A DNA stretch of 39,319 bases, from NCBI GenBank assembly GCA_043764015.1, contig JAYUKY010000080.1, positions 1-39,319 of the forward strand, read 5' to 3'. Positions 31,828 through 39,319 of the stretch are shown piece by piece. The DNA comes from JANYGM01 sp043764015. GTDB taxonomy: Bacteria; Bacteroidota; Bacteroidia; Cytophagales; Thermonemataceae. The notes beneath the pieces are model-generated. The model was given only the letters and a program-made list of their open reading frames with translations. It did no database searches and was not told the origin of the DNA. A program made the position numbers and the translations under genes. Numbering within the stretch: position 1 is the stretch's first letter; each line of letters begins with the position of its first letter.

Positions 31828-34800
31828 CTATTTCCCTTCTATGATTTTTTGCTCCTCTGCCGTAATTTCGTACAAATCATACACCAAAGCATCTATTTTG
31901 CGCTCATTTTCCAAACTATCCAAACCAGCCGCTTTTTGTGAGATAATGGCATCTACCAAAGTAACAATAGCTTTTTCTTGTATTTCTGTTGGTGTAGGAA
32001 TTGGTATTTGTTCCAAAAACACTTTTTTATACCTGATTTTGCCTACTAATTCTCCGCCCATATAAAAAGATTTGAAGAAAAAAGTAACAGGTTTTGAGTT
32101 CAAAAGTGCTGTGAGGTACTTCAAATTCTTTCCTGATATAAAAAATACAGTTGCTTCTGGATAGTAGCCTTTTTCGTCATAATAAAATTGTGGCTCACTC
32201 GTAATTTCTGAAAAAATTATTTTAGGTTTCACAAATTCATCAATATAAGCGCAATTACGCAAGTTTGTCCAATCTTCCCCTTGGTCTTCTCTTGCTTTTA
32301 GTTGCATTTCAAATTTTTTCAAATGCGTTTCAATAGTAGGATAATCCGTTTTTACAATAACCCTATTTACCCTAAATTTGTTGCCTTTTGTGGCTTCCAA
32401 CCTTTTTACAGTTTTCCATTTTTTGGTTTTAAATGATTTGTATTTAAACAAATCATTAGGCAATTTGACAATATTTTTGTGCGTTTCTTTAATCAAATCC
32501 ATGTAGCCATTATAGGTATTGATAATGTAATATTTAGCAAAATTGCAGTAATATTTCCTTGTATCTCTACCTCTCAAAATAGGCTTTATTATTTCAATAT
32601 TTTTGCTATCCGCCTTAATCAAAGCATCTTTTTCACTCTCATTGATGATAAAAGCCTCATTGAAACCTGTTTTAAGACCAAAATTTATCTTTATATCCCA
32701 ATTTCTCAATTTTTTGTGGGTTTCATTTGCTTCAATTTTCTCTTGCAAACTGATTTGAAAAGGAGAAATAAGATTCCAAATACCTGCATCAGTTTGATTA
32801 TTGAGGGTTTTATGTGTATCAACATACTCACCCAAAACTTTGACATATTCAAAAAACTTACCATCTTCAAACCTTACTGCCTCCATTTGATTTTGATTAA
32901 GCTCTTTTCTTGACATAATGATGTTTGTATGCACAATAGCTCTATCAAACAGCAAATTTTGCCCAAAATCAACCAATAACAAAGGATTTGTTTCTGTTAT
33001 GATATAATTTCTCATTGATGCACCATAACTAGCTCTTAACCACTTGTTAGAAGTAATCAATATTTCGTATCCTTTTGGTTTTAAAATCCATTGCCCCAAC
33101 TCATAAAATAAAGCATAAATATCACCAGAAGATGCCCAAGTCATATATTTATGTGACATTGGTCTTAGTGCTTCCGCATTACTTACGGAAAAATAAGGTG
33201 GATTTCCTACCACCAAATCAAAGCCTATAAAATCTCCGTCATCATTAAGCACCTCTGGAAACTCAAAACGCCACTCAAAAGCGTTCTTATAAATTGCCAT
33301 TTTATTCTCGTAAACGGCTTTTAAAGCATTGCTTTCTTCCAAAAGTTTGCTTGTGAGTTCGTATTCCAAAAAAGCACTATTAGCAGACACAAACCATTCA
33401 TTTTCTTTATCTTTCCACGCTCTAAAATCTTTGTCTTTTGGATTAAACATTTTAGAAAAATTAGCTTTATATTCTTTTATCTTCTTGATAATGATATTTT
33501 TAGCACCTTTATCTCTTACAGATTTGTACAAGTCCACCTGAATTTTATAATCAGGTATTATTTTTTTGATATATTGCCTTGCTGCAGGTGCAAAATCATT
33601 CATTTTGTCATCAAGATTAAACTTGCTAATCAGACTGTTTCCTGTCTTAATATTGATGTCAATATTTGGGAAAGTTTCAAGCTGCTTAAACTTGCTTTCC
33701 TGTGTGTAATACATATTTTTGAGCAATTCTATCCACAAACGCAAACGACAAATAAGCACGGATTTTGCGTTGATATCCACCCCAAAAAGACAATTTTCTA
33801 TGATAATTTGCTTTTCGTTAAACAATAACTCTTGAACTTCTTGTTTTTCATCATCTCTATAGTCATAAACAAAATTTTTGCCATTTTCCTTGTTGATAAT
33901 CACCAATTCATCATTTTCAGTAGAAATATGGTGTTCTCTTAATCTTTTCCCTTTTTTATCAATTAAAATTTTCAATTCGTGCTTAATGACAATGATTTCA
34001 TTGAGTGCAGATACCAAAAAATGCCCAGAACCTACCGCAGGGTCGCATATTCTTAATTTATTGAAAGTGTCATTAGCTTGTTTTTTGGTAATGTCATCTA
34101 TTCTATTTTGCAAATCATTAAAATTTTTGCAATTCCAATCATATTGGTCATTAAATTTTTGAATAACCGCCTTGCGTATGCCCTCACGACACATATACAT
34201 TGTGATAAATGAGGGCGTAAAGACAGAACCATCTTTATAACCGTTGAGTTTCTCAAAAATAAGCCCCAAAACTGCAGAATTGATGATTGTTTTATCATTT
34301 TCTTGAATAACTACATCAGCATCACTCGCAAAATCAAACGCATCTAAAAACTCAAAAAGATATTGGAGTGTGCTTTTTTGACCTACAATACGTTTGCCAT
34401 TGTCATCTTTCAAAACGGTTGCATTGAAGATAGACATTGTCAAATTGCGTTCTAAAAGACTTATTTGCAACACGTTCTCTAATTCCGTTTTGTCAAATAA
34501 TGAGCTGTTTAGATAAGGAATATTAGCAAATTTTCCTGCAATATCTTGTTCTCTATCTGCCACAGGAACAGCTAATATCTCAAAAAAAAGTGTATCAAGC
34601 ATTGAAAAATTTTCAATTTTTGAGCTATTTAAAAACTTCTGTTGTGGGTCTTTTTGGTGGTATTTTAGTAGTTGCCCTTCCAAAAGTTTGAGAAATAAAA
34701 TGCGGTTGAGCCACGTAATACATAGTTCTAGCGCAAAACTAAACAGTTGCTCTTCGTGGGTTTCTCCAAATTCTTTTATATTTGGATATTGTTCGTAAGA

Positions 34801-35694
34801 CGAATTTCTATCAAGAGAATTAATGATACGCTCCAGTAATGAGCCGTTATTTCTATCCTTTTCATTAATAATTCTGGTAATAATTTTCTTGCTTGTGCCT
34901 GTTTCTTCAAGTCCCAAAATATGCAAAAGTTCGTTATAAAATGCCGTATTGAGAGTGTTGGCATCATTTTGGAAAGAAAGTTTTAGCAAATATTCAGGTG
35001 AAAACATCTTGTATGTGTCCACAAGTAACATCTCATCTTGTCTTTCCAAAGGCAAATCATTATTTACAACATCTTTGAGTTTTCGTATATCAAAATACGT
35101 ACATTCCAGCGTTTTATCTTCCAAAAATGGCTTAGCAATTTCCTTATAAAACCAGTCTGTAGTGTTTAAACCTAGTTTTCCTTCTGTCCAATTTTTATAA
35201 TCTTCTTTGAGTTTTTTATCTTCAAAGAAAAATCTTTCAAAATCTGCGGCATCAAAAACATACCATTCATAAATATTGGTAATGATTAAGTGCTTGATTT
35301 CCTTGTTGTTACTTATAAATCTTTCTTTCAAATAATAATGTAAAAGTTCTTGTAATGCCTTTGCGTTAGGATTTTCCGCAGAAATCATTTCAGCTTTATT
35401 GCTTGTTCTTTTGACCTCAATAATAACTCCAACGCTAGATTTGGCGGTTTTGTCGTTATGAATAACCAAATCTTGTCTGCCTTTTGTATTTACTTCGTTT
35501 AAATCTTTGTAATAAGTATTTTTCAGAAATTCTATGACAATATTTTTCTGATTTTCTTCTGTTTCTTTGTCGTTGATGCCTTCCAGTAATTTGGAAAGAT
35601 TCTTTTTAAAAGTAGTTGCTTGCGTCAAACCAAGATTAGCCCTGCGGTAAGTGGAATTAAGCGTTTGTACTGGTTGTTTCAGTTCTAATTGCAT
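31828..35694 (-). CDS. Type IIG restriction-modification enzyme
   Basis: From ATG at 35694 the protein has about 1288 residues; a GTG at 35733 is upstream of the likely transcription start and is rejected. An N-terminal PD-(D/E)XK-type nuclease domain (about 30-140) shows GRQDLVIHND and VGVIIEVKR. The methyltransferase domain has motif I DPAVGSGHFLVSALNE (about residue 550) and motif IV VVGNPPYFS (about 830), an N6-adenine type. The C-terminal 300 residues (EITSEPQFYYDEKGYYPEA, YLTALLNSKPVTFFF) fit a target-recognition domain. Such single-chain enzymes both cut and methylate DNA. It stands alone, with no C protein or other defence gene nearby. The target sequence cannot be read. Confidence 0.85.
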   Translation of the reverse strand: MQLELKQPVQTLNSTYRRANLGLTQATTFKKNLSKLLEGINDKETEENQKNIVIEFLKNTYYKDLNEVNTKGRQDLVIHNDKTAKSSVGVIIEVKRTSNKAEMISAENPNAKALQELLHYYLKERFISNNKEIKHLIITNIYEWYVFDAADFERFFFEDKKLKEDYKNWTEGKLGLNTTDWFYKEIAKPFLEDKTLECTYFDIRKLKDVVNNDLPLERQDEMLLVDTYKMFSPEYLLKLSFQNDANTLNTAFYNELLHILGLEETGTSKKIITRIINEKDRNNGSLLERIINSLDRNSSYEQYPNIKEFGETHEEQLFSFALELCITWLNRILFLKLLEGQLLKYHQKDPQQKFLNSSKIENFSMLDTLFFEILAVPVADREQDIAGKFANIPYLNSSLFDKTELENVLQISLLERNLTMSIFNATVLKDDNGKRIVGQKSTLQYLFEFLDAFDFASDADVVIQENDKTIINSAVLGLIFEKLNGYKDGSVFTPSFITMYMCREGIRKAVIQKFNDQYDWNCKNFNDLQNRIDDITKKQANDTFNKLRICDPAVGSGHFLVSALNEIIVIKHELKILIDKKGKRLREHHISTENDELVIINKENGKNFVYDYRDDEKQEVQELLFNEKQIIIENCLFGVDINAKSVLICRLRLWIELLKNMYYTQESKFKQLETFPNIDINIKTGNSLISKFNLDDKMNDFAPAARQYIKKIIPDYKIQVDLYKSVRDKGAKNIIIKKIKEYKANFSKMFNPKDKDFRAWKDKENEWFVSANSAFLEYELTSKLLEESNALKAVYENKMAIYKNAFEWRFEFPEVLNDDGDFIGFDLVVGNPPYFSVSNAEALRPMSHKYMTWASSGDIYALFYELGQWILKPKGYEILITSNKWLRASYGASMRNYIITETNPLLLVDFGQNLLFDRAIVHTNIIMSRKELNQNQMEAVRFEDGKFFEYVKVLGEYVDTHKTLNNQTDAGIWNLISPFQISLQEKIEANETHKKLRNWDIKINFGLKTGFNEAFIINESEKDALIKADSKNIEIIKPILRGRDTRKYYCNFAKYYIINTYNGYMDLIKETHKNIVKLPNDLFKYKSFKTKKWKTVKRLEATKGNKFRVNRVIVKTDYPTIETHLKKFEMQLKAREDQGEDWTNLRNCAYIDEFVKPKIIFSEITSEPQFYYDEKGYYPEATVFFISGKNLKYLTALLNSKPVTFFFKSFYMGGELVGKIRYKKVFLEQIPIPTPTEIQEKAIVTLVDAIISQKAAGLDSLENERKIDALVYDLYEITAEEQKIIEGK

Positions 35695-35718
35695 TGGTCT
35701 TGTGATAGAAGGATTACA

Positions 35719-35764
35719 AAAAATATTACGCACAAATATAGTTTATTTAGTGCGTAATATTTTT
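35719..35764. promoter_or_regulatory. Perfect inverted repeat around the restriction-gene promoter
   Basis: AAAAATATTACGCAC (35719-35733) and GTGCGTAATATTTTT (35750-35764) are exact 15-bp inverted arms with a 16-bp spacer. The spacer and one arm edge contain, on the minus strand, TATATTTG (35733-35740), a match to the Bacteroidota -7 element. A protein bound here would block the promoter. Confidence 0.6.
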
Positions 35765-35899
35765 GAGGAGAAGAGAAAATATTTTTAATTTTTGGCAAGT
35801 TGTCAAGATTTGCAAAACTTTTGCATTTAATTCAAAAGAAATTTTGCTATTCATAAAATTTTATTTAATTTTCCTACAAATAAATAAAACCTTACGAAT

Positions 35900-36442
35900 A
35901 TGAGCAAATATAACCTTTGTGCCAACGGACACTATTACGAAAATACCCTTCAAAAATGCCCTTATTGCCCTGATGCAGGGCAAACTGACTTCAATAAAAC
36001 GCAAATTATTCAGAATATCCCCAATAATGATGACAAAACGCAACTTATTGAAAAGCAAGATTTTAATAAAACAGCTATTTTTTCTGGAAATATTGAACAA
36101 AATAAGCAAAATATTACACCAAATAATAGCAATACAACTGGTAGAAAACTGGTTGGTTGGCTTGTTTCTTTTACTATTGATGCACTTGGCGTAGATTTTA
36201 AATTGCGTGAAGGGAGAAATATTATTGGTTCTGATGCTGGTTGTGATATTGTGGTGCAAGATGGGCAAATTTCGGGTAAACATCTGACTATTTTGTACCG
36301 TATGGGTGAGTTCAAATTTAAAGACGAACTTTCTACAAATGGTACATTCATTAACGAAGTTTTTACAGAAGATGGTAACCTCCAAGATGGCGACAATATT
36401 CGTATTGGAAACACCGTTTTTAAACTTAAAAGTGCAAATTAG
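35900..36442 (+). CDS. FHA-domain protein with N-terminal zinc ribbon
   Basis: The protein has 180 residues. The start CANGHYYENTLQKCPYC (about 7-23) has spaced Cys/His fitting a zinc ribbon. A polar linker rich in Asn and Gln (about 28-82) with threonines in DKTQ-like contexts follows. The C-terminal FHA domain (about 84-178) shows REGRNIIGSDAGCDIV, GKHLTILYR, ELSTNGTFINEVF and LQDGDNIRIGNTVFK; the GR, SxxH-like (SGKH) and TNGT positions are those that bind phosphothreonine. The linker repeats TQxI-like patterns that could themselves be phosphorylated. It starts a plus-strand group with the VWA-FHA and DUF58 genes. Confidence 0.8.
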   Translation: MSKYNLCANGHYYENTLQKCPYCPDAGQTDFNKTQIIQNIPNNDDKTQLIEKQDFNKTAIFSGNIEQNKQNITPNNSNTTGRKLVGWLVSFTIDALGVDFKLREGRNIIGSDAGCDIVVQDGQISGKHLTILYRMGEFKFKDELSTNGTFINEVFTEDGNLQDGDNIRIGNTVFKLKSAN

Positions 36443-36493
36443 TAGCCCCTAACCCCAAAGGGGAATTTCAAAAAACAAATAAAAAATACTTTT

Positions 36494-38116
36494 ATGAAAA
36501 GAATAGTATCAATACTAACAATAGCTATTTGCTTGATTAGTAGCAAAATAAGTTTTGCGCAAAATGTGGATACAGACTCAAAAAATTATCCCAACATCAA
36601 ACTAAAAGTACAATCTGACAAAAAACTCACGTCAGAAAACACCAAAGTTTTGCAGGCAAATAAAGAAGTTGTTATCCAAATAACTAACGCAAATGCTGGC
36701 ACAAATAGTGCAGAAAAACCATCTTCAAAAGCTAAAAAAGCAGTTTTTTTGTTGATAGAAACTTCTGGAATGACTGAAACGAAAGTTGTCAATAATTTTA
36801 AAAATGGGTTAGCTGATTTTATCAAAAATGCCCCTGATAATGTCGTTTTTAATGCTGCTTCTTTTTGGAAAACTGATGCTGATAGCAAAATTTTGAATAC
36901 AATGAGCGCAGAATTCACATCAAATAAAAACTCTTTGATAGAAGAAATCAACAGACGTGTGAAAGCCGTAAGCGACAAAAACTATGTTTCTGATGTAAAT
37001 AAGGCTATTTATGAAGCCATTGAATATCTTAATAAAAATTCTGATGCTACAGAAAAGCAACTTATTGTACTTACGGTGGGAATGAATAACAGCAATTCTA
37101 CGTTTAAAATTGAGGATTGTATAGAAAAGGCTAATAAAACGGATATGCAGGTTTTTTCAGTTGTACATAAGACTTGGAACGCATACAGTGCAGATAATTT
37201 TCAGAAACTTGCCGACAAAACCAACGCAGAAACAAATATTGTTAATTCCGCTGACGAAATTGCCAATATTTTGGGAGAATATGTAGGAAAAAACACCACT
37301 ACTAATGACAATAATACCACCAATTCAGACAAAAATAATAGTGGGAATTATGAAATAAATTTCGTTATTCCTGATACAACGACCAAAAATAGTGATTTGC
37401 GTTCTAATGATTTGATATTGAGTATTGATGGTAAAACGCAACCACTTGCCATTACAAAACCTGCTAATGCTACTGGAAATACAGAAAATAATAGTAGTGA
37501 AGCAAACGCTGACAAACCAAAAAATGATAATACTTTGTATTTTATTATTGGTGGTGTGGTGCTTTTGGCAGGACTAGGGTTTTTCTTTTATCAGAAAACG
37601 CAAAAAGAAAAAATAGCACAAGATGCTAAAAATCAAGAAGATATGAATCTTCAAAAACAACAAATGGAGCAACAAAAACAAAAATTAGAGCAAGAAAAGC
37701 AACAAATACAACAAGAACTCCAAACGCAACAACAAGAAAAACAAAAATTGCAACAACAAATAGACCAAAATAATCTTCCAAAAGAAACCGCAAAATTTGA
37801 CCCAAAGAAAACTTTTATTGGCACAGGAGGTGGCACGCCTACTATTTCTGTGGCTGGGCAAGGTTTTAGTCAGAACTTTATGTTGCACAAAACACCTATG
37901 AGCGCAGGGCGCAAAGAAGGCAATGATATTGTTATTCCTATTGCGACTGTGTCTAGTAATCACGCTATTTTTAGCAATGAAGGCGGAAATTGGTACATTA
38001 TGGACAACGGCAGCACCAACGGAATTATTGTCAATGGCAACAAAATACAAAAACAAATGCTCAAACAAAGCGACAAAATACAGCTTGGCGGTGCGTTAAT
38101 CACATTTAATTTGTAA
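36494..38116 (+). CDS. VWA-domain, transmembrane, FHA-domain protein
   Basis: The protein has 540 residues. A signal peptide (KRIVSILTIAICLISSKISF) leads to a VWA-like domain (about 80-255) outside the membrane, starting AVFLLIETSGMTETKV; the MIDAS motif DxSxS is changed to ETSGM, so metal binding is doubtful. An Asn/Thr-rich linker follows, then one membrane segment (about 347-368, LYFIIGGVVLLAGLGFFFY), a glutamine-rich coiled coil (about 370-428) and a cytoplasmic FHA domain (about 451-540) with AGRKEGNDIVIP, SSNHAIF and DNGSTNGIIVNG. It could sense outside and bind phosphoproteins inside. Confidence 0.82.
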   Translation: MKRIVSILTIAICLISSKISFAQNVDTDSKNYPNIKLKVQSDKKLTSENTKVLQANKEVVIQITNANAGTNSAEKPSSKAKKAVFLLIETSGMTETKVVNNFKNGLADFIKNAPDNVVFNAASFWKTDADSKILNTMSAEFTSNKNSLIEEINRRVKAVSDKNYVSDVNKAIYEAIEYLNKNSDATEKQLIVLTVGMNNSNSTFKIEDCIEKANKTDMQVFSVVHKTWNAYSADNFQKLADKTNAETNIVNSADEIANILGEYVGKNTTTNDNNTTNSDKNNSGNYEINFVIPDTTTKNSDLRSNDLILSIDGKTQPLAITKPANATGNTENNSSEANADKPKNDNTLYFIIGGVVLLAGLGFFFYQKTQKEKIAQDAKNQEDMNLQKQQMEQQKQKLEQEKQQIQQELQTQQQEKQKLQQQIDQNNLPKETAKFDPKKTFIGTGGGTPTISVAGQGFSQNFMLHKTPMSAGRKEGNDIVIPIATVSSNHAIFSNEGGNWYIMDNGSTNGIIVNGNKIQKQMLKQSDKIQLGGALITFNL

Positions 38117-38141
38117 TATTTCACTCATTATCATTAAAAAC

Positions 38142-39044
38142 GTGAATCTCAACGAAATAAAAGAATTTTCAAATATAGAACTTTTAGCACGCCAAATGGT
38201 AGAAGGTTTTATTACGGGCTTGCACCGTTCACCTTTTCACGGCTTTTCTGTAGAATTTGCAGAACACCGTTTGTACAATTCTGGGGAAAGTACACGCCAT
38301 ATTGATTGGAAAGTTTTTGCAAAAACTGATAAATTATTTGTTAAAAGATATGAAGAAGAAACCAATTTGCGTTGTCAAATTGTCTTAGATGTTTCTTCAT
38401 CAATGTATTATCCAAAAGAAACCAACGGCAAACTCAAATTTAGCATTATGGCAGCGGCTGCACTAACTTATTTGCTTCAAAAACAACGTGATGCCATTAG
38501 TTTGTGTGCTTTTGATAGCGAAATTTTGGAACATACACCTTTCAAATCAACATCAGTGCATACTAATAAAATGTTTGTTTTGTTGGAAAACTTGCTCAAC
38601 CGTACAGAAAATAATCTCAAGAAAACCGCCATTACAGACGTTTTACACGAGATTGCGGAGAAAATACATAGGCGTTCTTTGGTGGTTATTTTTAGTGATA
38701 TGTTTGAGAATTTGGAAGATACTGAAAAACTTTTTTCTGCTCTCCAACACCTCAAACACAACCGCCACGAAATACTGCTTTTCCACGTAATGGACAAGAA
38801 AACGGAGCAAGATTTTGATTTTGTGGAACGTCCTTATGAATTTATTGACTTAGAAAGTGGAGAAAAAGTAAAATTGCAACCCTCACAAGTGCGTGAGAGC
38901 TATCAAACGCACATAGAAGAGTTTAGCAAAAATCTAAAACTCAAATGTGGACAATATAAAATTGATTTTATTGAAGCGGATATTGCCGCCTCTTTTGACC
39001 ACGTTTTGAATGCCTATTTAATTAAAAGAACAAAAATGAGATAG
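38142..39044 (+). CDS. DUF58 / VWA-like protein
   Basis: GTG at 38142 gives 300 residues. The N-terminal DUF58 signature is HRSPFHGFSVEFAEHRLYNS and GESTRHIDWKVFAKTDKLFV; the VWA core has a full MIDAS DVSSSM (about 83-88), AISLCAFD and SLVVIFSDMFEN. DUF58 proteins usually pair with MoxR-type AAA ATPases in chaperone-like or surface roles. No MoxR gene is in the window. It begins 25 bp after the VWA-FHA gene and is very likely cotranscribed with it. Confidence 0.88.
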   Translation: MNLNEIKEFSNIELLARQMVEGFITGLHRSPFHGFSVEFAEHRLYNSGESTRHIDWKVFAKTDKLFVKRYEEETNLRCQIVLDVSSSMYYPKETNGKLKFSIMAAAALTYLLQKQRDAISLCAFDSEILEHTPFKSTSVHTNKMFVLLENLLNRTENNLKKTAITDVLHEIAEKIHRRSLVVIFSDMFENLEDTEKLFSALQHLKHNRHEILLFHVMDKKTEQDFDFVERPYEFIDLESGEKVKLQPSQVRESYQTHIEEFSKNLKLKCGQYKIDFIEADIAASFDHVLNAYLIKRTKMR

Positions 39045-39061
39045 GGGAAGTAGAAATAATT

Positions 39062-39192
39062 GGTTGTCTGATAATTTTTGTGGAGTAAAGTAACTCCTAG
39101 TTACATTTTATATATAAAATTCTGATAATCAAACCTATAAGGTTTCTAAAACCTTACAGGTTTAGCCTCTTCACAAAAATTGTCAGACAACC
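39062..39192. mobile_element. Nested inverted-repeat element at the right end
   Basis: Outer arms of 21 bp (39062-39082, beginning GGTTGTCTGA; 39172-39192, ending TCAGACAACC) match 20/21. Inner arms AAACCTATAAGGTTT (39131-39145) and AAACCTTACAGGTTT (39149-39163) match 14/15. There is no ORF. Confidence 0.65.
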
Positions 39193-39222
39193 GAATAATT
39201 TTAATACACAGGATATAAAAGC

Positions 39223-39319
39223 CTACTGATTACCCACATCTTTTTGCATAAGCCAAGTTTCTCTAATGATGAGAAACTTGTTCCATCCTTTCCATAGGCT
39301 TACAACGCCTAGATGCCTA
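39223..39319 (-). CDS. Possible C-terminal end of a gene entering from the right
   Basis: The minus strand is open from the right edge to a stop at 39223 and reads RHLGVVSLWKGWNKFLIIRE then TWLMQKDVGNQ. Its composition looks protein-like but is only 31 residues long. The hairpin AAGTTTCTC-taatgat-GAGAAACTT (39255-39279) lies within it. It could be part of a transposase or chance. Confidence 0.25.
   Translation of the reverse strand, partial: RHLGVVSLWKGWNKFLIIRETWLMQKDVGNQ

Noticed and set aside
31828..35694. BREX PglX identity for the large methyltransferase gene
   Set aside because: It has its own PD-(D/E)XK nuclease domain and no BREX partner genes are nearby, so a type IIG enzyme fits better.

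Overview
The window is AT-rich DNA from a Bacteroidota bacterium, most likely of Cytophagales type. The evidence is protein relationships (LptC lipoprotein, CxxxY-type CcmE, DUF151/UVR protein, lipoprotein signal peptides), promoter elements of the TAnnTTTG class, and many intergenic palindromes and short repeats. No rRNA, tRNA or CRISPR array was seen. The taxonomic call is inference from reading alone.

Layout. 1-9540 is mostly minus strand: the 5' part of a secreted TIM-barrel glycosidase-like gene, lptC, two tandem giant LRR+BRCT-like paralogs with a perfect parS-like 16-mer between them, gpsA, a wrecked PD-(D/E)XK nuclease-like gene split by a 232-bp inverted-repeat element, and an alpha/beta hydrolase. 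9798-14208 is plus strand: a J-domain protein, an acidic protein, a chagasin-like inhibitor, a small membrane protein, ilvE and a HEAT-like gene in a cassette-like setting. 14422-17864 is minus: a methyltransferase, two exported proteins and pabB. 18014-19290 is a mobile-DNA graveyard (decayed IS4-type element, a probable IS605/TnpB right end resembling omega-RNA, palindromic repeats). 19288-23099 is minus: ndk, ccmB, a three-gene toxin-antitoxin-chaperone candidate, a small membrane protein and a lipoprotein-type methyltransferase. 23285-26346 is plus: DUF151/UVR protein, ccmE, an unknown and a nucleotide-sugar dehydrogenase. metK and anmK (minus) and thrS (plus) follow, then a solitary type IIG restriction-modification gene (minus), and an FHA / VWA-FHA / DUF58 cluster (plus) running to a palindromic element at the right end.

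The strongest candidate for a little-described system is the operon 21803-20633 (minus): an ADP-ribosyltransferase-fold toxin candidate (H8, Y38), a 77-residue antitoxin candidate and a SecB-like chaperone, ending in a terminator. The order and parts match toxin-antitoxin-chaperone (TAC) systems and recall the anti-phage CmdTAC system. With the type IIG enzyme, the broken nuclease-like gene and possibly the LRR-BRCT pair, it gives the window a defence flavour in an otherwise housekeeping chromosome.

A second theme is repeats. Heptanucleotide arrays (GTACGAA-, GAGGTGT- and AATTCAC-like) sit directly at gene ends or starts in at least eight places, one of them inside the 5' coding end of pabB. 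A mobile inverted-repeat element with TAACTGTTTAGGT ends appears to make 8-bp target duplications at two sites.
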